Source: Planctomycetota bacterium (GTDB lineage: Bacteria > Planctomycetota > Planctomycetia > Pirellulales > Pirellulaceae). Taken from it: a DNA stretch of 49,651 nucleotides. The stretch spans positions 1 through 49,651 of the forward strand of contig VGZA01000044.1 of assembly GCA_016872775.1 (NCBI GenBank), given 5' to 3'. The position numbers were made by a program, and so were the translations under genes. Numbering within the stretch: the stretch's first letter is position 1; every line of letters begins with the position of its first letter. The notes under the pieces were generated by a model. The model saw only the letters and a list, made by a program, of their open reading frames with translations, was not told the DNA's origin and ran no database searches. This document shows positions 6,399 to 15,385 of the stretch, piece after piece.

Positions 6399-8653
6399 GG
6401 CGGTGTTTCCATTTCGTCCTGCAATCTGGCGATTTCCTTTTGCAGCGGGCGATAACCGTATTCGGTGACGACGGCAATGACGCCCTTGTAACTGGAATCC
6501 TCCGCCGACACCGTGGAGAGCGCGTTTAATCCATTGTAGAGTCCCTCGGCGGCGGCTTCGAGTTTAGCCAGTTGCGTTTTCGAGTCCCGGTTCGCCCGCG
6601 CGACGCCGGCGGCACGCACTGCCTGCATGGCGGTCATGTACTCCAACGCGAATTCGTATCGGCGAGCCAGGGTGTACAGCAGTCGCCTCCCGGAAGGGTC
6701 GGCGGCGTCGTGTGCCCGGTACATCTCGTTCATGGCGTTTAGATACAAATCGCTGACTTCCTGCCACCAGGCCGGTGCCGGCTCCGTTGCGGCATAGTGC
6801 TTCATCACCATGTTCGGTACGGGGAACGCGAAGCCGATATCGTGCTGATCAATCAGGTCGGTGGCCTTCTCAATCTGGTTCCAGCCGATGATCGACCGTT
6901 CGGAGATTCCTCCACCACCGGCATTCGGCCGCAACAGGTCTTCATAGGCTTGTTCCGGCGTGACCGAGTCATCGAAGGCGACTCGCGACAAATAGTGCAC
7001 GGTCGGATCGAGATCGCCGGCGATCCAATAGCGCGTGGAATAGCCGGCCCATCCCGAGCTGCGCAGGCTCTTCGCCAGTTTTTCGAGGTGCCGGGTCGCC
7101 AGTTGCGGCAGAACGCCCACGTTGTCGTCCGCCAGTGTGAAAATCAGCGACGGATCGGCGACCAGCGGACGGGGTCGCTTCGTCCCAGGCAGCGTTTTCA
7201 TCAGCTCCGTGTTGGCCGCCACTCGGCGGGCGGTATAGTCGACAAGATGCATACTGCCCGCGTCTTTTGGCAACAACTTGTCCAGATACGGGTAGAAGAC
7301 CGGATCGACTTCGATCAGATACAACTCAACCGACGTGCCGTCGGGACGCTGCAACCGTTTCGGATCGCTCAACCAGGTCTGCAGAAAATCAAGCGACGTC
7401 ACATTGCCGCGAACAGCTTTCACGCCGCGCTCGCCCGAGATCAACGTCGTGCGTTTGGCCGCCGCCTGTTCCAGATCCTTCAGGGAAACGGTCTTGCCGA
7501 GTCCCGTTCGGGCGCTCAACCGATTCCAGGCGGACTCGGTATGCTCATCCCATTCCGGGAATTCCGGCAGCGTGAGGTAGATCGCGTCCAGCGTCGGATA
7601 AGCAGTCAGATACGACCGCAACTGGGCCGTCGCGAGTTCCGCAAGCAACGCGTTGTCCGGCGCCTGTTTCGCGCCGGGGCCGACGGTGAGATTCTCGAGC
7701 TGGCGAATGACTTTGGCTTCCGGCAGCGCGGCGGCAAACTCTTTAGGGAACTCCAACGGTGAAAACGCCAACCCGACGGTCATTCCCAGGCGGTGCGATT
7801 CGTCGATGATGCCGCGCACCAGTTGCATCCCGGCCTGCGTCCGTTCCTCGTAGGTCTTCTTACCCGCCAGATCAGGGTTATAGAATTCTCTCGCTCCCTT
7901 GAAGATCGATCGGCCAGGGACGTCACCGTCGATCGGATAGCGATACCCAAACCAGAGCATCGCGGACTGTTTCTTGACGCCGCCGAATTCAAAGTGCGAG
8001 AACGGCTGCCAAGGGTAGACCGATAACAGCACGCGGTTGAACTTCTGTTTGGCGAGCTGCCGCAGCATCCGCTGGTGCTCGGCGAGCCCCCACGATTCCG
8101 GGCCGATCGGGAAATCGTTGATCGTGCGCCAACAGCGCGAGCGGAGATTTGGTTCCTGCGCGATATTCCAGCCCTCGATGTGGAACTTCGGCGCTTCGGC
8201 CGGATAGGCGTCACCGTGCAGCTGGTATCGGATGCCCCACTGATGTCCCAATTCGTAGACGGCCCACAACGTCGCCACCGGGCTGCCTCCGCCAACGACA
8301 AGTTGCGCGCCGCCCTTGCTATCGACCGTTCGGATGACAATTCCCTGATCACTGAGTGCCGGCCAACGGTCACCGACCAGGGCTTGCACCGACGGATTGG
8401 TCGCCGGCGAACCGATCAAGATCGCCATCTCCGACCCACCGCCCGCGGGCGATTTTGCGATGATATTGGCGCGCCTACCCCACAGCTTGTCGATCTGCCC
8501 CTGAAGCTCTTCCGCCGCAAGTTTTTCCAACGCCGGAGCATTGTCCGCGAGCACGATCGTGATCGGCGAGGCGGGTTGAGCGAGACCGATGGCGCTCCAG
8601 AGCATGCAATGCGACAAAGTAATTGCTGTCGTGATCCGCGAGCTGACCGTCAT
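6395..8653 (-). CDS. Secreted glycoside hydrolase-like protein (GH67/GH115-like N-terminal domain)
   Basis: 752 residues with a signal peptide (about 1-26). Residues 30-150 form an alpha-glucuronidase-type N-terminal domain: ADNAPALEKLAAEELQ, ILIGSPATNP, and the GHQWGIRYQLHGDAYP region that leads into a TIM-barrel core. The barrel region includes KFNRVLLSVYPWQPFSHFEF, a motif region typical of DUF4838/GH115-like enzymes, and TLDAIYLTLPEFPEWDE, which offers acidic residues. The C-terminal third is helical. A role in breaking down an acidic or complex plant or algal sugar is inferred; the substrate is unknown. ATG overlaps the TGA of the PQQ-propeller gene by 4 bp, so the two are cotranslated. 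Confidence 0.7.
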   Translation of the reverse strand: MTVSSRITTAITLSHCMLWSAIGLAQPASPITIVLADNAPALEKLAAEELQGQIDKLWGRRANIIAKSPAGGGSEMAILIGSPATNPSVQALVGDRWPALSDQGIVIRTVDSKGGAQLVVGGGSPVATLWAVYELGHQWGIRYQLHGDAYPAEAPKFHIEGWNIAQEPNLRSRCWRTINDFPIGPESWGLAEHQRMLRQLAKQKFNRVLLSVYPWQPFSHFEFGGVKKQSAMLWFGYRYPIDGDVPGRSIFKGAREFYNPDLAGKKTYEERTQAGMQLVRGIIDESHRLGMTVGLAFSPLEFPKEFAAALPEAKVIRQLENLTVGPGAKQAPDNALLAELATAQLRSYLTAYPTLDAIYLTLPEFPEWDEHTESAWNRLSARTGLGKTVSLKDLEQAAAKRTTLISGERGVKAVRGNVTSLDFLQTWLSDPKRLQRPDGTSVELYLIEVDPVFYPYLDKLLPKDAGSMHLVDYTARRVAANTELMKTLPGTKRPRPLVADPSLIFTLADDNVGVLPQLATRHLEKLAKSLRSSGWAGYSTRYWIAGDLDPTVHYLSRVAFDDSVTPEQAYEDLLRPNAGGGGISERSIIGWNQIEKATDLIDQHDIGFAFPVPNMVMKHYAATEPAPAWWQEVSDLYLNAMNEMYRAHDAADPSGRRLLYTLARRYEFALEYMTAMQAVRAAGVARANRDSKTQLAKLEAAAEGLYNGLNALSTVSAEDSSYKGVIAVVTEYGYRPLQKEIARLQDEMETPP

Positions 8654-10119
8654 CGTGTGCCCTCCGGTTCGGCGATGCAGAGGAGTTTTTCCTTGGTGCG
8701 AAAATAGATCCGACCGTCGGCGATGGCAGGCGTGGCGATCAGGCTGTCCCCCAAATCGTTCTTCGCCAGGATTTCCAGCGTGCGGCCCTGCTTCAGCACG
8801 ACCACAAATCCATTGTCACCGCTCACGTAAATCTTCCCGTCGCCGGCGACCGGGGACGCAAAATACTCGCCCAGGTTCTGCAATCGACGCGTGATCCAGT
8901 GTGTCTCGCCGGTCGCGGCGTCAAACGAGCTGCAAATGCCGCCCTTCTTGACGACAAACAGTTGATCCCCGACGACGAGCGAAGAGGAGATGTTCGATGG
9001 CGCTTTGTTCGTCAGATTCCAGACGACGTGCGTTTTGGTCACGTCTCCCCGGCCGCCCCCTTTGATCGCTTGAACGATACTTCCGCCGGCGGCCATGTTC
9101 GCGGGCGACTGGAAGGCGTGATCGAGTTCGTCGCCTTCGAGAAATCCATCCTTGTTCTTATCGGCCTTGGCGAATTTTTCGGCGAATTCCTTGGGCACTT
9201 CGCTGGGCGACAGCTTGCCGTCCTGGTTGGTGTCTTTCCATTCCAACAGCGCGAATTTCAGAATGCGTTCCGTGTCGCCGTAACTCTGCGCGGAAAGGTA
9301 AATGACACCGTCCCTGACCATCGGCGATGTCATGATCGTCCGCAGCAGCGTGTTGCAGGTCCATAGTTCCTCGCCGGTCGCCGGATCGTAGCCCTTCATC
9401 TTGCCGGTCCCAGCGACGACGATTTCCGTCCGTTCCGGTGTCTGGCAGATGACCGGTGTTGCGTAGCCGCCGAGCATCTCCGGGCGAGGAGTTTTCCATT
9501 GCACACTTCCTGTGCGCTTATCGATTGCGATCAGGTAGGAGCTCAAGTCGTCATCGCTGCAGAAGATCACCGAATCTTGATACAAGATTGGCGAGGCGGC
9601 TGCGCCCCAGTCCATCAGGTAATTGGGCACCTCCAAGGGTGCGCGCCAAAGTTCCTTCCCGGTTCGCGCGTCCAGTCCGAGAATCCCCAGCGTACTTAAA
9701 TAGACGTAGACGCGGTCGGCATCCGCCGTTGGCGTCGACGAAGCTGGAACGTTGGGATGTACGATGGCGGGTAACGCGCCCGTTGCAAAGGACGTTTTCC
9801 AGTTCAGGCCGCCGGTCGCGGCATCGTGGCACAATACGGAAAATTCCTGGGGTCCGGTCATGGCCGTGCTGATCACTCGTCCCGCCACAACGATCGGCGA
9901 ACTCACGCCTTCCCCCAACGTCGCTTCCCAGCGAAGCTTGTCGGTTGCGGAGAATTGGACCGGTAATGCTCGGCTGGTCGATACGCCGCTGCAGTTCGGA
10001 CCACGGAACTGCGGCCAGTCTTCGGCACTGGCGACGATCGGCACCAGCAAGATCGGACAGCAGCACGCACCAAGGCGCAAAGCCACGGAGAGGAAACACA
10101 AAATCAATGTCGGTTTCAT
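8650..10119 (-). CDS. Secreted PQQ-type beta-propeller protein with EF-hands
   Basis: 489 residues with an N-terminal signal region ending near VASAEDWPQFRGPNCSGVS, the usual start of planctomycete PQQ-propeller (BamB-like) proteins. Several blades are visible, for example ATGGLNWKTSF, ARTGKELWRAPL, KRTGSVQWKTPR and ATGEELWTC. Around residues 290-335 is an inserted EF-hand pair with Asp-rich loops (DTNQDGKLSPSE and DKNKDGFLEGDE), suggesting calcium binding. Function is unknown; a scaffolding or outer-membrane assembly-like role is possible. It is first gene of a three-gene coupled unit with hydrolase-like genes. GAGGGAA lies before the ATG, and a candidate promoter is at 10168-10195. Confidence 0.85.
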   Translation of the reverse strand: MKPTLILCFLSVALRLGACCCPILLVPIVASAEDWPQFRGPNCSGVSTSRALPVQFSATDKLRWEATLGEGVSSPIVVAGRVISTAMTGPQEFSVLCHDAATGGLNWKTSFATGALPAIVHPNVPASSTPTADADRVYVYLSTLGILGLDARTGKELWRAPLEVPNYLMDWGAAASPILYQDSVIFCSDDDLSSYLIAIDKRTGSVQWKTPRPEMLGGYATPVICQTPERTEIVVAGTGKMKGYDPATGEELWTCNTLLRTIMTSPMVRDGVIYLSAQSYGDTERILKFALLEWKDTNQDGKLSPSEVPKEFAEKFAKADKNKDGFLEGDELDHAFQSPANMAAGGSIVQAIKGGGRGDVTKTHVVWNLTNKAPSNISSSLVVGDQLFVVKKGGICSSFDAATGETHWITRRLQNLGEYFASPVAGDGKIYVSGDNGFVVVLKQGRTLEILAKNDLGDSLIATPAIADGRIYFRTKEKLLCIAEPEGTR

Positions 10120-10167
10120 TCCATTCCCTCGAGGAAGGCAGGACCACGCGGATTTGAAACGCAGGCT

Positions 10168-10195
10168 ATTATCCCAGGCGGCCCGCCAGGTTCAA
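10168..10195 (-). promoter_or_regulatory. Candidate promoter of the PQQ-propeller/hydrolase operon
   Basis: On the minus strand: TTGAAC (10195-10190), 16-bp spacer, GATAAT (10173-10168), about 50 bp before the ATG at 10119. Both boxes resemble sigma70-type elements. Confidence 0.4.
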
Positions 10196-10226
10196 CGGCG
10201 TCCGCGACCGTAGTCGTAGGATGGGT

Positions 10227-10366
10227 CGTAGGACGGGCCTCCAGGCCCGTCTTTCGCGGGCCGTAGGACCGGGCCTCCTGGCCCGTCCAAAAGTGCGGAT
10301 CGGCGTCGAAAAAATAGCTCCATGGGCCGGCCGGCGCGAGAGACGGGTCAGGAGACCCGTCCTACG
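10227..10366. repeat. Cluster of GC-rich palindromic intergenic repeats (GTAGGACGGGCC type)
   Basis: Three copies of a short hairpin-forming unit: GTAGGACGGGCCTCCAGGCC followed by CGTC (10228-10251), a variant GTAGGACCGGGCCTCCTGGC followed by CCGTCC (10263-10288), and an inverted, diverged copy AGACGGGTCAGGAGACCCGT followed by CCTAC (10341-10365). Each core can fold on itself (GACGGGCC with GGCCCGTC). They fill the gap between the propeller operon and the broken sigma gene. They look like a dispersed, mobile-type miniature repeat of the host genome. Confidence 0.75.
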
Positions 10367-10478
10367 GCATTATCGAGCCATTATTTTTGATCGGTACAAT
10401 TTGCATGAGAAAATCTACCGGGCGTGGCATCTTGCTGATGCGGACGGTGGAGACGGCCAGGTTTTTGGAAAGAGCTGC

Positions 10479-10860
10479 GTGAAAGAAGGCATTTCGGCCC
10501 AACAACTTGGCGAATGGATGGACCGGTGGGCGGGTCCGCTACGGGCCTGGCTGCGTGGTCGGTGTGCCAGCCCTGACGACGTGGTGCAGGAGACCTTCTG
10601 CCGGTTGGTCCAACAGGCAGTAGTTCCTGAACGCGTTTCGGCCTGGCTGTTTCGGGTGGCGTCCAATCTGGCGAAGGACGAGGCACGTCGCGGTCAGCGG
10701 GTCGCCGTGCCTGAGGCGCCTGTTCGACTACGCGGCATTCACGGTCGGAGGCGGCGCCGGCGCGACGCTGACCAACATCAACGCGATCGAACTGGAGATC
10801 ATCGCCAACAACAATGCGATGCAGGGCCAAGTCACGTTTTTCGCCGCGGTCGGCAGTTGA
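10479..10860 (+). pseudogene. Broken chimera: ECF sigma factor region 2 joined out of frame to the end of a secreted protein
   Basis: From GTG 10479 (GGAAAGAG just upstream) the sequence encodes an ECF sigma N-terminus: PDDVVQETFCRLVQQ (region 2.1-2.2) and VSAWLFRVASNLAKDEARRG (region 2.3-2.4). Homology stops near 10715 and no region 4 follows. In another frame, 10720-10858 encodes LFDYAAFTVGGGAGATLTN, then INAIELEIIANN and QGQVTFFAAVGS, ending in TGA. That looks like the C-terminal beta-rich end of a surface/PEP-CTERM-style protein. Read straight through, the sigma frame runs into Arg-rich nonsense up to 10919. Two gene halves were fused by a deletion or rearrangement; neither is functional. 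Confidence 0.65.
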
Positions 10861-10917
10861 GATCGAGGCTGAGGCTTCCAGCCGCAGCAGGTTGTAAGGT
10901 GGGCCGTCATGGTGACT

Positions 10918-11095
10918 AACTGGGGCAGGATGCCCCAGTCACGGGGAAGGATGCCCAATTCACGGGGAACAACTGGGCTCGAATGCCCAAGCTACGAGGA
11001 CGGACTGGGGCAGGATTCCCCAGCCACGGCGAAGGATGCCCCAGCTACGGGGATGGACTGGGGCAGGATGCTGCAGACACGGGGCTGGGTGCCTC
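10918..11095. repeat. Degenerate direct repeats with hairpin cores (ACTGGGGCAGGATGCCCCAG type)
   Basis: Units start at about 10919, 11004 and 11057 with ACTGGGGCAGGAT; related sub-units CACGGGGAAGGATGCCC and CAGCTACGGGGATGGACTGG lie between. The core TGGGGCA-GGA-TGCCCCA is a perfect 7-bp inverted repeat. Spacings of 85 and 53 bp show insertion or loss of sub-units. No coding function is evident. They fill the 325-bp gap upstream of serC, whose promoter I could not place with confidence. Confidence 0.7.
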
Positions 11096-11185
11096 CGTCA
11101 CCAGCGACGCCTCCCATTCCCCGTTCCCAGCTTGGGTGGAGCACTTTAGAATCCATCAATTCGATTGCTCTCAAGGGTACCGATC

Positions 11186-12304
11186 ATGAATTCACCTGCC
11201 TCCGCTGCTACGGCGAGAATCTTCAACTTTTCGCCCGGTCCGGCCGTACTTCCACTGCCGGTGTTGGAGAAGATTCAACGGGAAATGGTCTGCATGCCGG
11301 GCAAGGGCGTGTCGATCCTGGAGATGAGCCATCGCGATCAGGCATTCCTCGATATTCTGGCTGCGACGCAGGCCAGCCTGCGGGAACTGCTCGGCATACC
11401 CTCCCACTACAAGATACTGTTCCTGCAGGGCGGTTCGCGGATGCAGTTTTCGATGGTGCCGATGAACCTGTTGCGCGGCAGCGGAAAGACGGCCGAGTAC
11501 ATCTTGACCGGATCCTGGGGGAAGAATGCGATCAAGGAAGCGGTGAAGGAAGGTCCGACAAAAGTTATCTGGGATGGCAAGGCGGACAATTACAGCCGCT
11601 TGCCGCGTGCCGATGAATACCAATCCAGTGATGCTGCCGCTTATCTGCATTTCACGTCCAACGAGACGATCGAGGGCGTGCAGTTCCTGGACGAACCGGC
11701 GGCGGGCGCCGCGCCGCTGGTCTGCGATGCTTCGAGCGATTTCCTTTGCCGGCCGCTGCCGATTGAACGGTACGGGCTGATCTATGCCTGTGCTCAAAAG
11801 AATGCCGGTCCGGCGGGAGTCACCGTCGTCATTGTCCGCGACGACTTGCTTGCCCCCTCCCAGGATATTTTGCCGGGCTACCTGAGTTATCGCGGGCACG
11901 CCGACGAAGACTCGCTTTGGAACACACCAAACACATTTGGCATCTATGTCGTCGGCCTCGTCGCCCGCTGGCTGCTCGACGATGTGGGCGGACTCGACAA
12001 CATGCTGCGACGCAATCGGGACAAGGCAAACCGCATTTACGAACTCCTGGACGAATCGCCCGATTTCTATCAGGGGCATGCCCAGCGTGAATCGCGGTCG
12101 CTGATGAACGTCACATTCCGATTGCCGACGGCGGAAATTGAAAAGGCGTTTCTGTCCGAGGCCGAGCGCCGCGGGTTGCGCAGTCTGAAAGGACACCGGA
12201 GCGTGGGCGGCATACGAGCGTCGATTTATAACGCGATGCCGCTGGAGGGAATCGAAGCACTGCGAACATTTCTGCGCGAATTCCGCGACAGTTACCGCAA
12301 ATGA
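11186..12304 (+). CDS. serC: Phosphoserine aminotransferase SerC
   Basis: 372 residues. It converts 3-phosphohydroxypyruvate plus glutamate to phosphoserine, the second step of serine synthesis. The start NFSPGPAVLPLPVLEKIQRE is the family signature, followed by LFLQGGSRMQFSMVPMNLL (phosphate/PLP binding). The PLP Lys lies in ACAQKNAGPAG (about Lys205). The C-terminal SLKGHRSVGGIRASIYNA is conserved. Length matches the family (about 360). ATG at 11186 is preferred over an upstream start at 11165 because AAGGG lies 9 nt before it. The stop TGA overlaps the first ATG of serA (ATGA). Confidence 0.96.
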   Translation: MNSPASAATARIFNFSPGPAVLPLPVLEKIQREMVCMPGKGVSILEMSHRDQAFLDILAATQASLRELLGIPSHYKILFLQGGSRMQFSMVPMNLLRGSGKTAEYILTGSWGKNAIKEAVKEGPTKVIWDGKADNYSRLPRADEYQSSDAAAYLHFTSNETIEGVQFLDEPAAGAAPLVCDASSDFLCRPLPIERYGLIYACAQKNAGPAGVTVVIVRDDLLAPSQDILPGYLSYRGHADEDSLWNTPNTFGIYVVGLVARWLLDDVGGLDNMLRRNRDKANRIYELLDESPDFYQGHAQRESRSLMNVTFRLPTAEIEKAFLSEAERRGLRSLKGHRSVGGIRASIYNAMPLEGIEALRTFLREFRDSYRK

Positions 12305-13974
12305 CCGTCTCAGAGAGAATTAGATCCATCATGAATCGTCCGGCATCGAGAATTATCGTACTAGACACCATCTCTCCCGAGGGCCTGGCGCTGCTCGACG
12401 CCGCCGGCAGCGCGATCAGCTACGAAGTTCGCACCGGGTTAAAGGGCGCGGAGTTGCGTGGGGCGCTGGCCGAGTTTGATGGAGCGATCTGTCGCAGCGG
12501 CGTGAAAATCACGGCCGAAGCGCTGGAGGGAAACCGCCGCTTGCGGGCGATCGTGCGGGCCGGCGTGGGAACCGACAATATCGACAAGAATGCCGCCACG
12601 CGACTCGGAATCGTGGTGATGAACACGCCGACCGGCAATACGCTCAGTACCGCCGAACATGCCTTCGCGCTGTTGCTTGCCTTGTCGCGCAACGTCGCGG
12701 CCGCGCATCAGAGCCTGGCGCAAGGGAAATGGGAACGCAATGCCTACATGGGGTCGCAGCTGGCCGACAAGACTCTGGGCATCGTCGGGCTGGGAAGGAT
12801 CGGCCAGGAAGTCGCCAAACGCGCGGTGGCGTTCCAGATGCGCGTCATCGGTTTCGATCCGTTCCTGTCGGCGGAACAGGCCGCCAAGCTGGGAATCGAG
12901 CGGGTGGAAACCGTGGCCGAAATGCTGCCGCGGATCGATTACCTCACGGTTCACACGCCGTTGACCGCCGAAACAAAGCACCTCATCTCGACCAAGGAAT
13001 TGGAGCTGTTGCGCCCGGGCGTCCGGCTGATCAATTGCGCGCGGGGCGGCATCTACGATGAAGCGGCTCTGGCGCAGGGATTACGGAGCGGCAAGCTGGC
13101 TGGAGTCGCATTGGATGTTTTCGAAACCGAGCCGTGCACCAACAGCCCCTTGTTCGCCATGAAGAATGTGCTTTGCACGCCGCATCTCGGTGCCAGCACG
13201 GAGGAAGCACAGACCCAGGTCGCGGTGGAAGCGGTGCATCTGCTGTTGAATTTTCTGCGTACCGGTGAGGTCCGCCACGCGGTGAATATGGCGTCGATCG
13301 ATCCGAAGACGCTGGAGACGATGCGCGGCTTCCTGAATGTCGCCTACCGGCTTGGTCGTGTCCTGTCGCAATGGCACGACGGCGGAGCGTCGGGCTGCAA
13401 CCTCCACTACCGCGGCGAGGTCACCCGGAAAGACACGCGGCTGTTGACCGCCGCATTCTGCGCGGGATTGCTGGAAGGCGCGATGGACGACGAGGTCAAC
13501 ATCGTGAATTCGGAAGTGTTGCTGCGCGAACGGGGAATCCAGCTCCGCGAAGAATCGAGAACCGATCTGGGCGCGTTCAGCTCCTCCATTACCGCCGAAC
13601 TGCTCTGCAACGGCAAAACCTTTACGGCCGGCGGAACACTGTTTGGCCAGGACATGCCCCGGCTGATTCGACTGGGCCAATACCGATTGGAAGCGTATCT
13701 CGACGGCTACCTGTTCCTGTTCACGCATCGTGATGTACCCGGGATCATCGGCAGCGTGGGCACGATCTTCGGCCGCCACCAGGTGAATATCGGGCAGATG
13801 TCGGTCGGTCGCGCCGGTTCCGCTCCGGGCGGCCAGGCGATCGGCGTGATGAATCTCGACAGCCCTCCACCACAGTCGGCGTTGGATGAGTTGACCCGCA
13901 ATCCCGATATTACTTCCGCGCGCGTGATTGCCTTGCCGGCCGCCGATCAGCTTCCGGCCTGGCTGCAGGCGTAG
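12301..13974 (+). CDS. serA: D-3-phosphoglycerate dehydrogenase SerA, long form with ACT domain
   Basis: 557 residues from the ATG that overlaps the serC stop; a start at 12331 (Met11) is also plausible and closer to the usual N-terminus. It oxidises 3-phosphoglycerate with NAD+. The Rossmann motif is GLGRIGQE (163-170). Catalytic Arg, Glu and His are in INCARGGIYDE, LDVFETEP and CTPHLGASTEEAQ. It then has the long-form intervening domain and a C-terminal ACT domain (FLFTHRDVPGIIGSVGTIFG and NIGQMSVGR), so serine feedback is expected. It forms a serC-serA unit with a methyltransferase 13 bp downstream. Confidence 0.96.
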   Translation: MTVSERIRSIMNRPASRIIVLDTISPEGLALLDAAGSAISYEVRTGLKGAELRGALAEFDGAICRSGVKITAEALEGNRRLRAIVRAGVGTDNIDKNAATRLGIVVMNTPTGNTLSTAEHAFALLLALSRNVAAAHQSLAQGKWERNAYMGSQLADKTLGIVGLGRIGQEVAKRAVAFQMRVIGFDPFLSAEQAAKLGIERVETVAEMLPRIDYLTVHTPLTAETKHLISTKELELLRPGVRLINCARGGIYDEAALAQGLRSGKLAGVALDVFETEPCTNSPLFAMKNVLCTPHLGASTEEAQTQVAVEAVHLLLNFLRTGEVRHAVNMASIDPKTLETMRGFLNVAYRLGRVLSQWHDGGASGCNLHYRGEVTRKDTRLLTAAFCAGLLEGAMDDEVNIVNSEVLLRERGIQLREESRTDLGAFSSSITAELLCNGKTFTAGGTLFGQDMPRLIRLGQYRLEAYLDGYLFLFTHRDVPGIIGSVGTIFGRHQVNIGQMSVGRAGSAPGGQAIGVMNLDSPPPQSALDELTRNPDITSARVIALPAADQLPAWLQA

Positions 13975-13987
13975 ATCGGCTGCGGCC

Positions 13988-15184
13988 GTGAACGATTTTC
14001 AACACCCCTCGCCGTTATCAACGTTGCCGCCTGAGCGGCCGCTCGAACGGCTGCTCGATTCATCGTGCGGAGCGCTGCGTGGCGTCGGAAGACTGCTTTG
14101 CAACACGGTGGGACGGGGCCAGTTTGCCATCGCATTCGCGGAAGCGAATCCGGGCACGCAGGTGACTTGTTTTCTGCGCGATCTGTACGACTGGCAGCAG
14201 TGCGCTCCTGCGCAGGCGCCGGGGCTGGAATGGTGCTGCCAGTCGGACGTACCGCCGGGTCCGTTCGACGCGGTGGCGTTCGCCTTTGGCCAGCACGGCG
14301 AGGCGGAATGGACGCGTGAGATGCTGCAAGCCGGCTACGCGGCGCTGCGGGATCAAGGAAAAATGGTTGTCGTCAGCGACAATCGTAACGATCGCTGGCT
14401 GCTGGCACAAATGCAACTGCTGTTTTCGCGCGTCGAGCGCAGTGTCGCGGAGCAAGGGGTCAGCTACCAGGGCTGCAAGACGAGCGATCACGTTCCGCGC
14501 ATCCGGTCATTCACGGCGGAGTTCGTCTTTCGCGATGGCGATCGGCTGTTGCGAGTGCGAACAAGGCCAGGCGTATTCAGCCATCGTCGGATCGATCCCG
14601 GAGCAAGGGCATTGCTGCGCGTGATGCGAGTCGAGTCGGGCATGCGGGTGCTCGACCTTGGCTGCGGTTCCGGAGTCATCAGCCTGGCCGCCGCCTCCCG
14701 TGCCACTCATCCGCTCGGCGAATCAGGTCCTGCGCAACCCACTTCTACCGAGCTGGCGACTCGCTCGCGTACACAAGTGCTGGCATTGGACTCGAACCCG
14801 CGGGCCGTGGAGTGCTTGGAGTGGAGCGCAAAACAGAACCAGATCGACTGCATCACGGTACGGCTCGACTGCGACGGATCGGCGATCGCCGCGCCGCCCG
14901 CCGGAGCCTGGTATGGGCCAGGACGCTTCGATCTGGTCGCCGTCAATCCGCCGTACTATTCCCATTTCCGCATCGCGGACCGCATGTTGCGGACGGCGGA
15001 GTTGGCATTGCGAGCCGATGGAGAACTGCTGGTGGTTACCAAGTCACCGGAGTGGTACCTGGAGCGGTTGGCAGACTCGTTCCGCGAAATCACCTTCGAG
15101 CCGGTAAAAAACTACATGGTCGTGCGGGCCTGGCGCCTTGGTTCGCGCGGCGAACCGGGACATGCAGCCCAACCGCCAATCTAA
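13988..15184 (+). CDS. RsmC-like class I SAM-dependent methyltransferase (probable rRNA guanine-N2)
   Basis: 398 residues from GTG 13988, 13 bp after serA. It has two tandem methyltransferase-like halves, as in RsmC/RlmG. The N-terminal half is degenerate (FDAVAFAFGQHGEAEWTREM). The C-terminal half is catalytic, with MRVLDLGCGSGVISLAAA (motif I), VLALDSNPRAVE (motif II) and VAVNPPYYSH (NPPY, the N-methylation motif). An extra loop of about 25 residues between motifs I and II (around THPLGESGPAQPTS) is not usual. A start at 13928 inside serA gives a poor N-terminus. Target rRNA site cannot be read from sequence. Confidence 0.8.
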   Translation: MNDFQHPSPLSTLPPERPLERLLDSSCGALRGVGRLLCNTVGRGQFAIAFAEANPGTQVTCFLRDLYDWQQCAPAQAPGLEWCCQSDVPPGPFDAVAFAFGQHGEAEWTREMLQAGYAALRDQGKMVVVSDNRNDRWLLAQMQLLFSRVERSVAEQGVSYQGCKTSDHVPRIRSFTAEFVFRDGDRLLRVRTRPGVFSHRRIDPGARALLRVMRVESGMRVLDLGCGSGVISLAAASRATHPLGESGPAQPTSTELATRSRTQVLALDSNPRAVECLEWSAKQNQIDCITVRLDCDGSAIAAPPAGAWYGPGRFDLVAVNPPYYSHFRIADRMLRTAELALRADGELLVVTKSPEWYLERLADSFREITFEPVKNYMVVRAWRLGSRGEPGHAAQPPI

Positions 15185-15385
15185 TTGGACAGCGCCACGT
15201 TGCAGCGAATTCTCCAGTTCTTCCTGCCCCGAAGGGCAACGCTGTGGGCCTGCCGAGACCGCAGCACACCAACGCCGGTTCGATCGCCACGATTCCTCGC
15301 TGTTTCCGTTTCGGTCTCGGCGACGTCGGTTGGTGCCGATGGGCCGGTGCGCTCGACCGAGGAACTCGGATCGGTACCCGTTGTA

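Noticed and set aside
10918-11095. CRISPR array
   Set aside because: Repeats are degenerate, spacing is irregular (85 and 53 bp), the intervening sequence is itself repeat-derived, and there are no cas genes.
11192-12196. 334-codon minus-strand open frame
   Set aside because: Shadow of serC.
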